Shown in pieces: positions 1 through 6,754 of a stretch of DNA of 10,434 nucleotides. The notes below the pieces were generated by a model that saw only the letters and a program-made list of their open reading frames with translations, did no database searches and was not told where the DNA came from. The DNA comes from JAYZVT01 sp050248375 (GTDB lineage Bacteria; Pseudomonadota; Alphaproteobacteria; Rhizobiales; Methyloligellaceae): NCBI GenBank assembly GCA_050248375.1, contig JBFWSL010000130.1, forward strand, positions 1 to 10,434, read 5' to 3'. Within the stretch, counting starts at the first letter, position 1. Every line of letters begins with the position of its first letter. The position numbers and the translations under genes were made by a program.

Positions 1-1
1 T

Positions 2-157
2 GTTAATCTGTGTTTTTTTGTCTGGTTTTGGGTTCGGGGTCTGGTGCGGTTTTTTTTGAAGCGAGGCTTGAATGACGCCCTGCCAGCCCCCAAGTCATGG
101 GGGACCAAAGAGTTCCCCCGTAGCGTCCCCCCAAACCCTGACGCTAAGGACTTATGA
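2..157 (+). CDS. C-terminal end of an unidentified, possibly membrane, protein (partial)
   Basis: A rightward frame is open from the left edge and stops at TGA 155-157, directly before the terminator hairpin that starts at 157. The first 20 or so residues are rich in Phe, Trp, Val and Leu and look like the end of a membrane segment. They are followed by Lys/Arg and a polar, Pro-rich tail ending ...NPDAKDL. The T-rich DNA at 1-58 is explained by these Phe, Val and Leu codons. The stop overlaps the stop of the facing glycosyltransferase: TTATGA at 152-157 holds both. I do not recognise the family, and only about 51 codons are visible, so this rests on the open frame plus the well-placed terminator. 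A non-coding 3' region of an upstream gene is the alternative. Confidence 0.4.
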   Translation, partial: VNLCFFVWFWVRGLVRFFLKRGLNDALPAPKSWGTKEFPRSVPPNPDAKDL

Positions 158-1226
158 GACCCGGACCTGCATCCGGGTCTTTTTTTTGCCGGAACCGGTT
201 CCCGGCCGCGCCGCCTCGGCGAACAGCCCCTCGGCGCGGTGCATGTTGGCGGCGAACTGCCGTGCGCTCGCCGCCCAGTCGAACTTTCTCGCATGGGCCC
301 GGCAGGCCGCGCGGTCCAGTTGCAGCGCTCCGAGCGCCGCGCGGCGAAGGTCCCGGTCGAGCACGCCCACGGGCGCGTCCCCGATCACGTCCAGCGGTCC
401 CGTCACCGGATAGGCCGCCACCGGCACCCCGCTGGCCAGCGCCTCCAGCAGCACGTTGCCGAAAGTATCGGTGAGGCTCGGGAACACGAAGACATCGGCA
501 TTGGCATAGGCGCGCGCCAGTTCGGCTCCCTCCAGCGGGCCGGTGAATTCGACGGCCGGATACGCCATGCGGATCGCGTCAAGCTGCGGACCCCCGCCGA
601 CCACGATCTTGCGTCCCGGCAGGTCGAGATCGAGAAAAGCCGTGACGTTCTTCTCCACCGCCACCCGGCCCACATAAAGGAACACCGGACGCCTGCCCGC
701 CATGGCATGGCGCGGCCCGGGGGTGAAGCTGTCGAGATCGACCCCCCCTGCCCCAGGCCATGAGCCGGCGGAACCCCCGTTGCCGCAGGCTTGCCGCCAG
801 CGAGGCCGTGGCCACCATGGTGCCCGACGAGGCGTTGTGGAAGCGGCGTTGACAGGCGTAGCCCCAGGAGCGCGGAACCGGCAGCCGCGCCGACAGATAT
901 TCGGGAAATCGCGTGTGATAGCTGGTGGTGAACGGCCGCCGGTGCTTGCGGCAATACCTGCGCGCCATCAGTCCCAATGGTCCCTCCGTGGCGATATGGA
1001 TGAAGTCCGGCCGCGCCCGCGCGATGCGCTCCGACACCGCGCGAGGCCCCGCCAGCGCCAGCCTGATCTCGGGATAGGTCGGGCAAGGCAGCGTCGGGAA
1101 CGTCTCCGGCGTCAGCATCTCGGTCTCGTAGCCGATGAGCGACAGTTCATCGCGCAACCGCTCGTAGGTCCGCACCACGCCGTTCACCTGCGGGCGCCAG
1201 GCATCGGTGACGATGAGGACGCGCAT
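152..1226 (-). pseudogene. Family-4 glycosyltransferase, split by a single-base frameshift
   Basis: This would be a GT-B fold glycosyltransferase of the GT4 type, transferring a sugar from a nucleotide sugar to a lipid or envelope acceptor. The start MRVLIVTDAWRPQVNGVV, with the glycine-rich acceptor-side loop, is typical, as is the C-terminal donor half with FLYVGRVAVEKN and the PSLTDTFGNVLLEAL region. The two halves are in different frames. The N-terminal frame runs from ATG 1226 (AGAGG about 7 nt upstream) to about residue 159 (RRLMAWGRGG), then goes out of frame and stops at 579. The C-terminal frame continues as GVDLDSFTPGPRHAMAG... to TAA at 152. Removing one C from the C7 run at 742-748 restores the family motif WGRGVDLDSF and gives a 357-residue protein, normal for the family. 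The final GSGKKKTRMQVRVS is encoded by the opposing terminator and is probably not conserved. Its start is 10 nt after the phosphoesterase stop, so the two are likely cotranscribed. It may be a real pseudogene, a slippage-variable gene, or a sequencing error. Confidence 0.85.
157..187 (+). terminator. Rho-independent terminator of the rightward gene entering from the left
   Basis: A perfect 9-bp stem AGACCCGGA (157-165) / TCCGGGTCT (172-180) with a 6-nt loop is followed by seven further T residues (181-187). The T-tract is on the + strand, so it ends rightward transcription coming from outside the window. It lies inside the 3' end of the facing glycosyltransferase frame, whose last codons (the KKK stretch) are the A-tract read from the other strand. 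Confidence 0.88.
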
Positions 1227-1236
1227 GAAGAAACCT

Positions 1237-2034
1237 CTAGACCGCCGGCTCGAACTCTCGCACGGGCACCGCGACCGGCACGCTGCGGTGGCCCGGCCGC
1301 GACCAGCGGATGATCTCCAGCTTGCCGTCGGGCCGTTCGCCCACCGCGGTGCAGCTTTCCACCCAGTCGCCGGTATTGACGTACAGCACGTCCTCGATCT
1401 CGCGGATCGCGGCATGGTGGATGTGGCCGCAGATGACGCCCTGCGCGTCATGCCGCCGCGCCTCGCGCGCAAGAGCCGTCTCGAACTCGCCGATATAGTT
1501 CACCGCGCGCTTCACACGTTGTTTCAGGAAGGCGGAGAGCGACCAGTAAGGCAGGCCCAGGCCCCGCCGCGCATGGTTCACATGGGTGTTGATCCACAGC
1601 GCCAGCTCGTAGGCGGAGTCGCCGAGGAAGGCGAGCCAGCGCGCATAGCGCACCACCACGTCGAACTCGTCGCCATGGGTCACCAGGAAACGCCGTCCGT
1701 CGGCCGTCACATGGACCGCGCGGTTCACCAGGTCGATGCCGCCGAAGCGTGAACCGCAATAGGCCCTCAGCGCCTCGTCGTGGTTGCCGGGGATATAGAT
1801 CACGCGGGTTCCCTTGCGCACCTTGCGCAGCACCTTCTGGATCACGTCGTTCTGCGCCTGCGGCCAGTGGGCTCCCCGCCTCACGCGCCAGAAGTCGACG
1901 ATATCGCCCACCAGGTAGATGGTCTCGGCGTCGTGGTGCTTGAGGAAATCGAGGAAGTAATCGGCCTGGCAGGCTCTCGTTCCCAGGTGCACGTCGGAAA
2001 CGAACAGGGTGCGGTAATCCTTGATGGTGTTCAC
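1237..2034 (-). CDS. LpxH-like calcineurin-type metallophosphoesterase (UDP-2,3-diacylglucosamine diphosphatase family)
   Basis: This is a dinuclear-metal phosphoesterase. All family motifs are visible: SDVHLG, VGDIVDFW, PGNHDE, VTHGDEFD and CGHIHH, supplying the Asp, His and Asn metal ligands in the usual order. Relatives hydrolyse UDP-2,3-diacylglucosamine in lipid A synthesis, but many alphaproteobacterial members of this branch are assigned only by similarity and their substrate is uncertain. I chose GTG 2034, seven residues before RTLFVSDVHLG, where family members usually begin; this gives 265 residues. The frame stays open to ATG 2091 (284 residues), but that would leave only 11-23 nt to the divergent kinase start, and the extra segment is unlike the family. 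The stop (TAG) is 10 nt before the glycosyltransferase start. The pairing suggests a joint role in envelope lipid or glycolipid metabolism (inference). Confidence 0.92.
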   Translation of the reverse strand: MNTIKDYRTLFVSDVHLGTRACQADYFLDFLKHHDAETIYLVGDIVDFWRVRRGAHWPQAQNDVIQKVLRKVRKGTRVIYIPGNHDEALRAYCGSRFGGIDLVNRAVHVTADGRRFLVTHGDEFDVVVRYARWLAFLGDSAYELALWINTHVNHARRGLGLPYWSLSAFLKQRVKRAVNYIGEFETALAREARRHDAQGVICGHIHHAAIREIEDVLYVNTGDWVESCTAVGERPDGKLEIIRWSRPGHRSVPVAVPVREFEPAV

Positions 2035-2114
2035 AGTCTCATGAGCCTGTCTGTTGCCTCGTCGGAATTGCTGGCAAAAGACCTGATTCATGTATCACCC
2101 ATGTGACACGGGCG

Positions 2115-3008
2115 ATGACCAGTCGAACCGGCGACACCAGCGTTAACAATACCTTGGCCGAGCTGGCGCGGGCCCTCGGAACAGCCGTCGTGAGCGGCAT
2201 TCCCCTGCCGGTTGGCTTCGGGCTCACGGGGCTGCGCGTGCGTTTCGCCGATGGCCGCGAAGCGGCCGTCAAGGCGGGCGGCGCGAGCACACACGACGGC
2301 TTGCGCCACCTGCCCCTGCAAGCCGCCATGCTGCGCGACCTGGCCAGATCCGGCTTGCCCGTGCCGCGGGTCTGGCACGCAAGCGACGGCCTGCTGGTTA
2401 TGGAATGGATCGGCAACGACGGCGGCGCGCCCGATGCTGCCGCCCAGCGCCACGCCGCCGAACTGCTCGCCGCCCTGCACGGGCGCCCGCGCGAGTGCTT
2501 CGGCTATGCCCATGACACCCTCATCGGGCCGCTCCGCCAGCCCAACCCGCAATGCGGCTCCTGGATCGAATTCTTCCGCGACCATCGCCTGCTGCACATG
2601 GCGGCCAGGGCTCACGAGGAGCGCGCGCTTCCTGCCGCCATGCTGTCGAGGCTGGAACGCTTCGCGGGGAAGCTCGGCGGCTTTCTCGCCGAACCCCGTC
2701 ATCCGGCCCTGATCCATGGCGATGTCTGGGGTGGCAACCTTCTGGTTAAGGGCTCGCGCGTCGCGGGCTTCATCGATCCCGCGGTCTGTTTCGCGCACCC
2801 GGAGATCGAACTGGCCTTCTCCACCCTGTTCGGGACCTTCTCCCGGCCCTTCTTCGACGCCTATGAAGCCATCGCGGGCATCGAGCCGGGGTTTCACGAA
2901 ACCCGCAAGGACATCTACAATCTCTACCCGCTGCTGGTTCACCTTCGCCTGTTCGGCGGAAGTTACCTCAAACCCATCGACGCCACCTTGCACCGGCTTG
3001 GCCATTGA
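2115..3008 (+). CDS. Fructosamine kinase family protein (aminoglycoside phosphotransferase-like fold)
   Basis: This small-molecule kinase belongs to the fructosamine/ketosamine-3-kinase family, which phosphorylates sugar-amine adducts on proteins or small molecules so that they break down (protein deglycation). Counting from ATG 2115 (297 residues), visible features are an N-lobe with REAAVKAG (ATP-binding Lys near 53), the hinge VMEWI near 96-99, the catalytic loop HGDVWGGN (201-208, Asp203) and the metal-binding FIDPA (219-223). The C-terminal LYPLLVHLRLFGGSYL is diagnostic of the family. GTG 2103 is an alternative in-frame start; neither has a clear ribosome binding site. It diverges from the phosphoesterase and is followed 58 nt later by the SDR on the same strand, so the two may share a transcript. 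The actual substrate is unknown from sequence. Confidence 0.93.
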   Translation: MTSRTGDTSVNNTLAELARALGTAVVSGIPLPVGFGLTGLRVRFADGREAAVKAGGASTHDGLRHLPLQAAMLRDLARSGLPVPRVWHASDGLLVMEWIGNDGGAPDAAAQRHAAELLAALHGRPRECFGYAHDTLIGPLRQPNPQCGSWIEFFRDHRLLHMAARAHEERALPAAMLSRLERFAGKLGGFLAEPRHPALIHGDVWGGNLLVKGSRVAGFIDPAVCFAHPEIELAFSTLFGTFSRPFFDAYEAIAGIEPGFHETRKDIYNLYPLLVHLRLFGGSYLKPIDATLHRLGH

Positions 3009-3066
3009 CGGCCGGGAGCGCGGCGCGAACGCGAAAACGACATTCGCCCCTCGGGAGGAAATGCAC

Positions 3067-3846
3067 ATGGACCTTGGTATCGCCGGCCGCACGGCCATCG
3101 TTTGCGCCTCGAGCCGCGGGCTGGGCCGGGGCTGCGCCACCGCCCTTGCGGAGGCGGGATGCCGCGTGATCGTCAACGGCCTCGACGCCGCGCGCCTGGA
3201 GGCGGCCGCGAAGGATATCGCCAAGGCCACCGGCGCGGAGGTGATCCCCGTCGCCGCCGACATCTCGACGCCGGAAGGCCAGAAGGCGCTGCTCGCCGCC
3301 GCTCCCGCGCCCGACATTCTCGTCAACAACAATGGCGGCCCGCCCCACCGCGACTACACCGAGATCGACAGGCAGAAGATGCTCGACGGCGTGGTGATGA
3401 ACATGGTCACGCCCGTCGAACTGATCCAGCAGGTGCTGCCGCACATGATCGGCCAGCGCTTCGGGCGCATCGTCAACATCACCTCCGCCTCGGTGAAGAT
3501 GCCGCTTGCCGGCCTCGACCTCTCCTCCGGCGCGCGCGCCGGGCTCACCGCCTTTCTTGCCGGGGTGGCGCGCAAGGTCGCCGCTCACAACGTCACCATC
3601 AACCACATCCTGCCCGGCGCCTTCGACACCGACCGGCTGCGTTCCGGGCTGGAGCGCAACGCCAGGGTCCAGGACGTTCCGGTCGAGCAGTTCGCGAAAA
3701 GCCGCGAGGCCGCGATCCCGGCCGGGCGCTTCGGCAACCCGGACGAGTTCGGCAAGGCCTGCGCCTTCCTGTGCAGCACCCACGCGGGCTACATCACCGG
3801 CCAGAACCTGCTGATCGACGGCGGGGCCTTCAACTCGGCCTTCTGA
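3067..3846 (+). CDS. SDR-family oxidoreductase with atypical active site
   Basis: This is a short-chain dehydrogenase/reductase of normal length (259 residues) with a Rossmann fold. Residues 14-22 (ASSRGLGRG) form the dinucleotide-binding turn. ADIS near 64-67, NNNGGPP near 87-93 and the Asn of MNMVTP (112) follow in the standard order, then NITSASVK with the catalytic-position Ser at about 140. The C-terminal HILPGAFDTDR and GQNLLIDGGAF are typical. The usual YxxxK is absent: the aligned stretch reads DLSSGARAGL, with Ser at about 153 in place of Tyr and Arg at about 157 in place of Lys. A branch of 3-oxoacyl-ACP-reductase-like SDRs that departs from the tetrad is known, so annotation as a reductase is uncertain. 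ATG 3067 is preferred over ATG 3061 because GGGAGGAA (3053-3060) then sits 6 nt upstream. It probably shares a transcript with the kinase gene. Confidence 0.92.
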   Translation: MDLGIAGRTAIVCASSRGLGRGCATALAEAGCRVIVNGLDAARLEAAAKDIAKATGAEVIPVAADISTPEGQKALLAAAPAPDILVNNNGGPPHRDYTEIDRQKMLDGVVMNMVTPVELIQQVLPHMIGQRFGRIVNITSASVKMPLAGLDLSSGARAGLTAFLAGVARKVAAHNVTINHILPGAFDTDRLRSGLERNARVQDVPVEQFAKSREAAIPAGRFGNPDEFGKACAFLCSTHAGYITGQNLLIDGGAFNSAF

Positions 3847-3856
3847 GGCCTGAACG

Positions 3857-3893
3857 AAAAAAAACCGGTCCGGAGAGTCTCCGGACCGGCTTT
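3857..3893. terminator. Long hairpin terminator after the SDR gene, bidirectional layout
   Basis: An 11-bp perfect stem CCGGTCCGGAG (3865-3875) / CTCCGGACCGG (3879-3889) with a 3-nt loop lies 18 bp after the SDR stop. It is preceded by eight A (3857-3864) and followed by CTTT. On the minus strand this is a hairpin plus T8, a strong terminator for anything transcribed leftward from the btuB side. On the plus strand the T-tract is short, but the stem is strong enough to help end the kinase-SDR transcript. Confidence 0.85.
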
Positions 3894-4160
3894 CCCTGCA
3901 TGAAACGAGCCTGGTTGCTTTGGGCTCCGGCTCGCCCCCCCATAAACCCCGTCAGGCGGCTTGTGCGGCTGTAGTGTGTTGCTCTCTCGGCCCTGCCGAT
4001 GCGCCGCTGCGCCTGTGCTTGATGACGTGACTCTAGCCAGAGGTGACGCCACAGTTCAACACTTCAGCACACTCCGCGCAGGCCCCCCGCAGGGCCTCCC
4101 GCGAGCCGGATCCCACCTGTTCGAGGTGCCTCCAGGAAGCCAGGCCGCGTCCTCGGCGTC

Positions 4161-4190
4161 TTGGAAAAAATCATTTTAAATCATTATATT
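4161..4190 (+). promoter_or_regulatory. Possible sigma-70-like promoter in AT-rich patch
   Basis: TTGGAA (4161-4166) and TATATT (4185-4190) are separated by 18 nt, within an AT-rich island in GC-rich DNA. On the minus strand the same patch offers a perfect TATAAT (4188-4183) but no matching -35. The downstream plus-strand DNA has no gene, so any product would be an RNA or antisense to the 3' end of btuB. This is weak evidence from sequence resemblance only. Confidence 0.2.
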
Positions 4191-4301
4191 ACATGCGTCT
4201 CCAGACTCGGATTCCCAACCGCCGGGAACACTGGAACGCCGCCGCGCGGCCCCGAAACCACGCACGGCCCCGGCAGCCTACTGTGTCGTTTTTCCACCCG
4301 C

Positions 4302-4347
4302 CGTTGCAGTTTTGCAACGCAGGAACGGAGGGGCCTTGCGCCCCTCC
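4302..4347. other. Two stem-loops just past the btuB stop
   Basis: CGTTGCA (4302-4308) / TGCAACG (4313-4319) is a perfect 7-bp stem with a 4-nt loop. GGAGGGGC (4327-4334) / GCCCCTCC (4340-4347) is an 8-bp stem with a 5-nt loop. They lie 16-62 nt beyond the btuB stop. Neither has a T-tract on the minus strand, so they may protect or define the mRNA 3' end rather than act as a standard intrinsic terminator. Confidence 0.45.
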
Positions 4348-4363
4348 CGCTCCCGCCTGCCTG

Positions 4364-6361
4364 TCACTGCGCGGCGCCGTCGGGACCGCCGAGCTGGACC
4401 CTCAATCCGGCATAGGCCGCGATGCCCGGGCTCTCGAATCCGTAGACCTCCTGGTAGCCCTCATCGAGCATGTTCTCGATACGGCCCAGAAGCTGGACAC
4501 CCCTGGCAATCTCATAGGTCGCTGCGAGGCTGACGAGAGTATAGGCATCCAGAATCACCCGCTGTTCCTCGAAGCCGGGAAAACCGAAGGACGAGATATT
4601 GCGAAGTCCGTCATCCTGCATGTCGCCATTGAACTGGACACCAAGCTGCACATTTCCCCGTCCCTCGCGGAAATCGTAGCCCACGTCCACGCGGCCCGAA
4701 TGGTGGGGCCGCCGGATTTCCTGCCGCTCGTCGGGCAGCTTGGCGTCCAGATGCGTATACGCCCCCGACAGCGACCAGCGATCGCCAAGCCGGGCGTTGG
4801 CCGCCACCTCGATACCTTCACGCTTGCTCGTCCCGGGCAGGTTGATTGCCGTGAACTGCGGCGCGAAGACCGTTTCGATCTTGTTCTTCAGATCGGCGTT
4901 GAAGTAGGTGACGTCGATCAGCAGCGCGCCGCCGAATAACGTCTTCTCCGCGCCGATGTCCCAGCCGAAGGACTCCTCCGGCAGCAGATCGGGGTTCGAT
5001 ACGAAGCCGAAGCTCGGCAACGATCCGAACTGCTCGAACATGGTTGGGTACTTGACGCCAGTGCCCGCGCTGCCGTGCAACCGCACGGTCGTCCTCGGCA
5101 CGGCAAGGCTTCCGGAAAGGCGGTAGGTCGAGAAATCCTCGAACTTGTCGTTGTCTTCGAAACGGTAGTTGGCGGCGAAGGTGAAGCGGTCGAGAAAGGT
5201 TCCGCGGTATTCCGCCGCGAAGGAGTCGCGCGCCCGCGACCTCTGGATATTGTCATTGAAAACCGGCGTGAAGCGTTCGTCGTCGTGCTCAACCAGTCCG
5301 CTCAGGCTGTGCACGCTTCCCAGGAAACCCGGCGCCTGATGATTCCATGTGGTCAGGTAGCCGTAGTTCTGAAGCGTGCTGTCGTTCCGCGCGCGGTCGG
5401 CGAACGCCGGCGGCAACTGGTAGTCGCTCGCGCTGGTCTCGTTGAAGCGCGTCCTCAGCTTCTGTATCCAGCGGCCGTCGAAGGGATCGATGGTCGCCTC
5501 CAGGCTGCCCATGTTGATGTCGGTGCGGAAATTGGACGGCGTATCCTCGTTCGGCTGCAGCAGCCCAAGCCGTGCCAGCGTTGGAATCTGGTCGTCGCGG
5601 TCGCCGGTCTTCTCGCTGTGCCGCCAGATGCCTTCGATCTTCAGCCAGTCCAGCGCCTGCCAGCCCGCGCGGACCGAGAACGCGCCGATCCGCGAGCCGT
5701 CATCCTCGGTGCCTTCGGGAGAGATGTTGAAGCCGTTGGTGGAGCGGCCCTGTATCGTCGCGATGCCGTGCAGCTTGTCCGTACCGCCCGACGCGGTGAT
5801 TCCGAAACCCGCCGTGTCGAAACTGCCGCCTTCCGTGCGCAACACGAGTTGGGCAGGCCCCCGCCCGTCCTTCGTGACGATATTGACCACGCCGGCGAGA
5901 GCATTTGAGCCGTACAGGCCGCTCTGCGGTCCGCGGATCACCTCGATGCGTTCGATGTCCTCCACCAGCAGGTTCGAGAAGTCGAACTCGCCCTCGCTGA
6001 CCGCGTTGGCCTCGATGCCGTCGATGAGCACCAGCGTATGATTGGCCTCTGCGCCCCGGATGCGCACCTGCGTCAATGCGCCGAAACTGCCCGAACGGCT
6101 GACGGTGACGCCGGGCAGACCGCGCAGCGCATCGGCCGCGTGCCGCACCTGCTGCTTGCGAAGCTGTTCGCCGGTCACCACGGTGACGGCGCTGCCGACA
6201 CTCTTCTCCGGCACGCCCTCGCCGCCGAGGGTCGCGCCCTCGACGTAGAGCGTATCCAGTTCGACCGTCTGCGCCAGCGCGGGCGCGGGGGATGCGGCGA
6301 GCGCCGCGGTCAACAGGGCGGCTGTACTGCAGCCGCGGGCAAATGTGAGGTGGTTGGACAT
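4364..6361 (-). CDS. btuB: TonB-dependent vitamin B12 outer-membrane receptor (BtuB type)
   Basis: This outer-membrane active transporter most likely takes up cobalamin or other corrinoids, powered by TonB-ExbB-ExbD. From ATG 6361 the 665-residue product has a signal peptide (hydrophobic stretch about 11-23, cleavage after ALA at about 30) and a TonB-box-like segment DTLYVEG (36-42). A plug domain follows at about 50-165 with VRIRGAEANHTLVLIDG and the highly conserved IRGPQSGLYGSNALAGVVNI, then a beta-barrel of alternating strands to the end. Length matches small BtuB-like receptors. GGAGGG lies 9 nt before ATG 6361; the frame extends further upstream but that part is 5' leader. The barrel ends YAGLRVQL, then an extra GGPDGAAQ, instead of the usual terminal aromatic residue. 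Function is assigned mainly from the cobalamin riboswitch in its leader, since sequence alone cannot separate B12 from other TonB ligands. Confidence 0.93.
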   Translation of the reverse strand: MSNHLTFARGCSTAALLTAALAASPAPALAQTVELDTLYVEGATLGGEGVPEKSVGSAVTVVTGEQLRKQQVRHAADALRGLPGVTVSRSGSFGALTQVRIRGAEANHTLVLIDGIEANAVSEGEFDFSNLLVEDIERIEVIRGPQSGLYGSNALAGVVNIVTKDGRGPAQLVLRTEGGSFDTAGFGITASGGTDKLHGIATIQGRSTNGFNISPEGTEDDGSRIGAFSVRAGWQALDWLKIEGIWRHSEKTGDRDDQIPTLARLGLLQPNEDTPSNFRTDINMGSLEATIDPFDGRWIQKLRTRFNETSASDYQLPPAFADRARNDSTLQNYGYLTTWNHQAPGFLGSVHSLSGLVEHDDERFTPVFNDNIQRSRARDSFAAEYRGTFLDRFTFAANYRFEDNDKFEDFSTYRLSGSLAVPRTTVRLHGSAGTGVKYPTMFEQFGSLPSFGFVSNPDLLPEESFGWDIGAEKTLFGGALLIDVTYFNADLKNKIETVFAPQFTAINLPGTSKREGIEVAANARLGDRWSLSGAYTHLDAKLPDERQEIRRPHHSGRVDVGYDFREGRGNVQLGVQFNGDMQDDGLRNISSFGFPGFEEQRVILDAYTLVSLAATYEIARGVQLLGRIENMLDEGYQEVYGFESPGIAAYAGLRVQLGGPDGAAQ

Positions 6362-6414
6362 GGCTTTCGACCCTCCAGACGTTGCGAAACGTCCATGCGG
6401 CGGAGGAAAAGCCA
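6361..6414 (-). promoter_or_regulatory. Shine-Dalgarno-sequestering hairpin, expression platform of the riboswitch
   Basis: The last 54 nt of the leader fold into one three-part hairpin. The outer 7-bp helix is 6408-6414 with 6361-6367 (TGGCTTT/AAAGCCA on the minus strand), reaching the A of the start codon. The middle 5-bp helix pairs CCTCC (6406-6402) with the Shine-Dalgarno GGAGG (6376-6372). The inner 6-bp helix is GACGTT/AACGTC with a 4-nt loop (6393-6378). This would block ribosome entry. No T-tract is present in the leader, which favours translational over transcriptional control. The switching mechanism is inferred. Confidence 0.6.
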
Positions 6415-6554
6415 CATCGATGCGCCTGAACGGCGCCTCTGCTGCCTTTTGATCTGATCAGTCACGACGACCCCCCGGAACACGGACTTGAGGATCGCCA
6501 CCACTACGGATTTCGCCGTTCCCACGAGCACCCCGCACGCGGAATGGGTGACGT

Positions 6555-6744
6555 GCGCAGGCAGGTCTCCTGGCTCGCGGTTCACCGCCTTGCTCCGCCT
6601 TCCCAGCGCCCCGATGGCGCCAGTGGACTATTGGAGCAGGCTCACCGCCTACAGTTGCGGGGGCAGCCACGGCATCGGCGACAGGCCGTAACCGTGTTCC
6701 CTTTTACCCCGGCGCATCGGACAGATGCCCCGGGGAACCTGCGC
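6555..6744 (-). ncRNA. Cobalamin riboswitch aptamer
   Basis: Read on the minus strand, the element has the full conserved order of an adenosylcobalamin-type aptamer. The closing helix is GCGCAGG/CCTGCGC (6744-6738 with 6561-6555), then GTTCCCC, AAAAGGGAACACGG, a GCCGTGGCTGCCCCCGCAACT core, CCACTGG, GGGAAGG, CGGTGAACCG, and the B12 box AGCCAGGAGACCTGCC (6575-6560). It lies 194 nt upstream of the btuB start and 32 nt after the aminotransferase stop. Binding of coenzyme B12 is known to turn off the downstream gene in this class. The promoter must lie within or just after the end of the aminotransferase gene, or the leader is reached by readthrough from it. Confidence 0.96.
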
Positions 6745-6754
6745 GGTCACAATT

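Larger units (their letters stand above)
3894..4363. other. Gene-free interval between SDR terminator and btuB
   Basis: No frame here encodes a recognisable protein and no tRNA is visible. It contains a hairpin AGGCCC/GGGCCT (4080-4085/4092-4097), a marked AT-rich patch at 4164-4192 with two copies of AAATCATT, and two stem-loops close to the btuB stop (listed separately). The leftward terminator at its left end would stop a leftward transcript crossing it, so a long btuB 3' untranslated region or a leftward small RNA is conceivable. I see nothing that decides it. Confidence 0.5.

Noticed and set aside
87..146. Hairpins CCCCC/GGGGG (87-91/99-103) and TAGCGTC/GACGCTA (121-127/140-146) ahead of the terminator, possibly a small RNA
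   Set aside because: The same stretch is an open frame ending exactly before the terminator, so the coding explanation is simpler; no promoter for a small RNA is visible in the window.
152..3008. A joint deglycation or surface-glycan system formed by glycosyltransferase, phosphoesterase and fructosamine kinase
   Set aside because: The kinase is on the opposite strand, and nothing in sequence links its substrate to the other two; adjacency alone is not enough.
2088..3332. A 414-codon minus-strand frame opposite the kinase and SDR genes
   Set aside because: It is low-complexity, matches no family, and overlaps two well-supported genes on the other strand.
3894..4363. tRNA or protein gene in the gap
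   Set aside because: No cloverleaf and no frame with protein-like composition; plus-strand frames there run into antisense of btuB.
6310..6585. Minus-strand frame of about 90 codons across the riboswitch leader
   Set aside because: It starts just upstream of the B12 box, continues through the sequestering hairpin, and has no family resemblance; the RNA structure explains the conservation.
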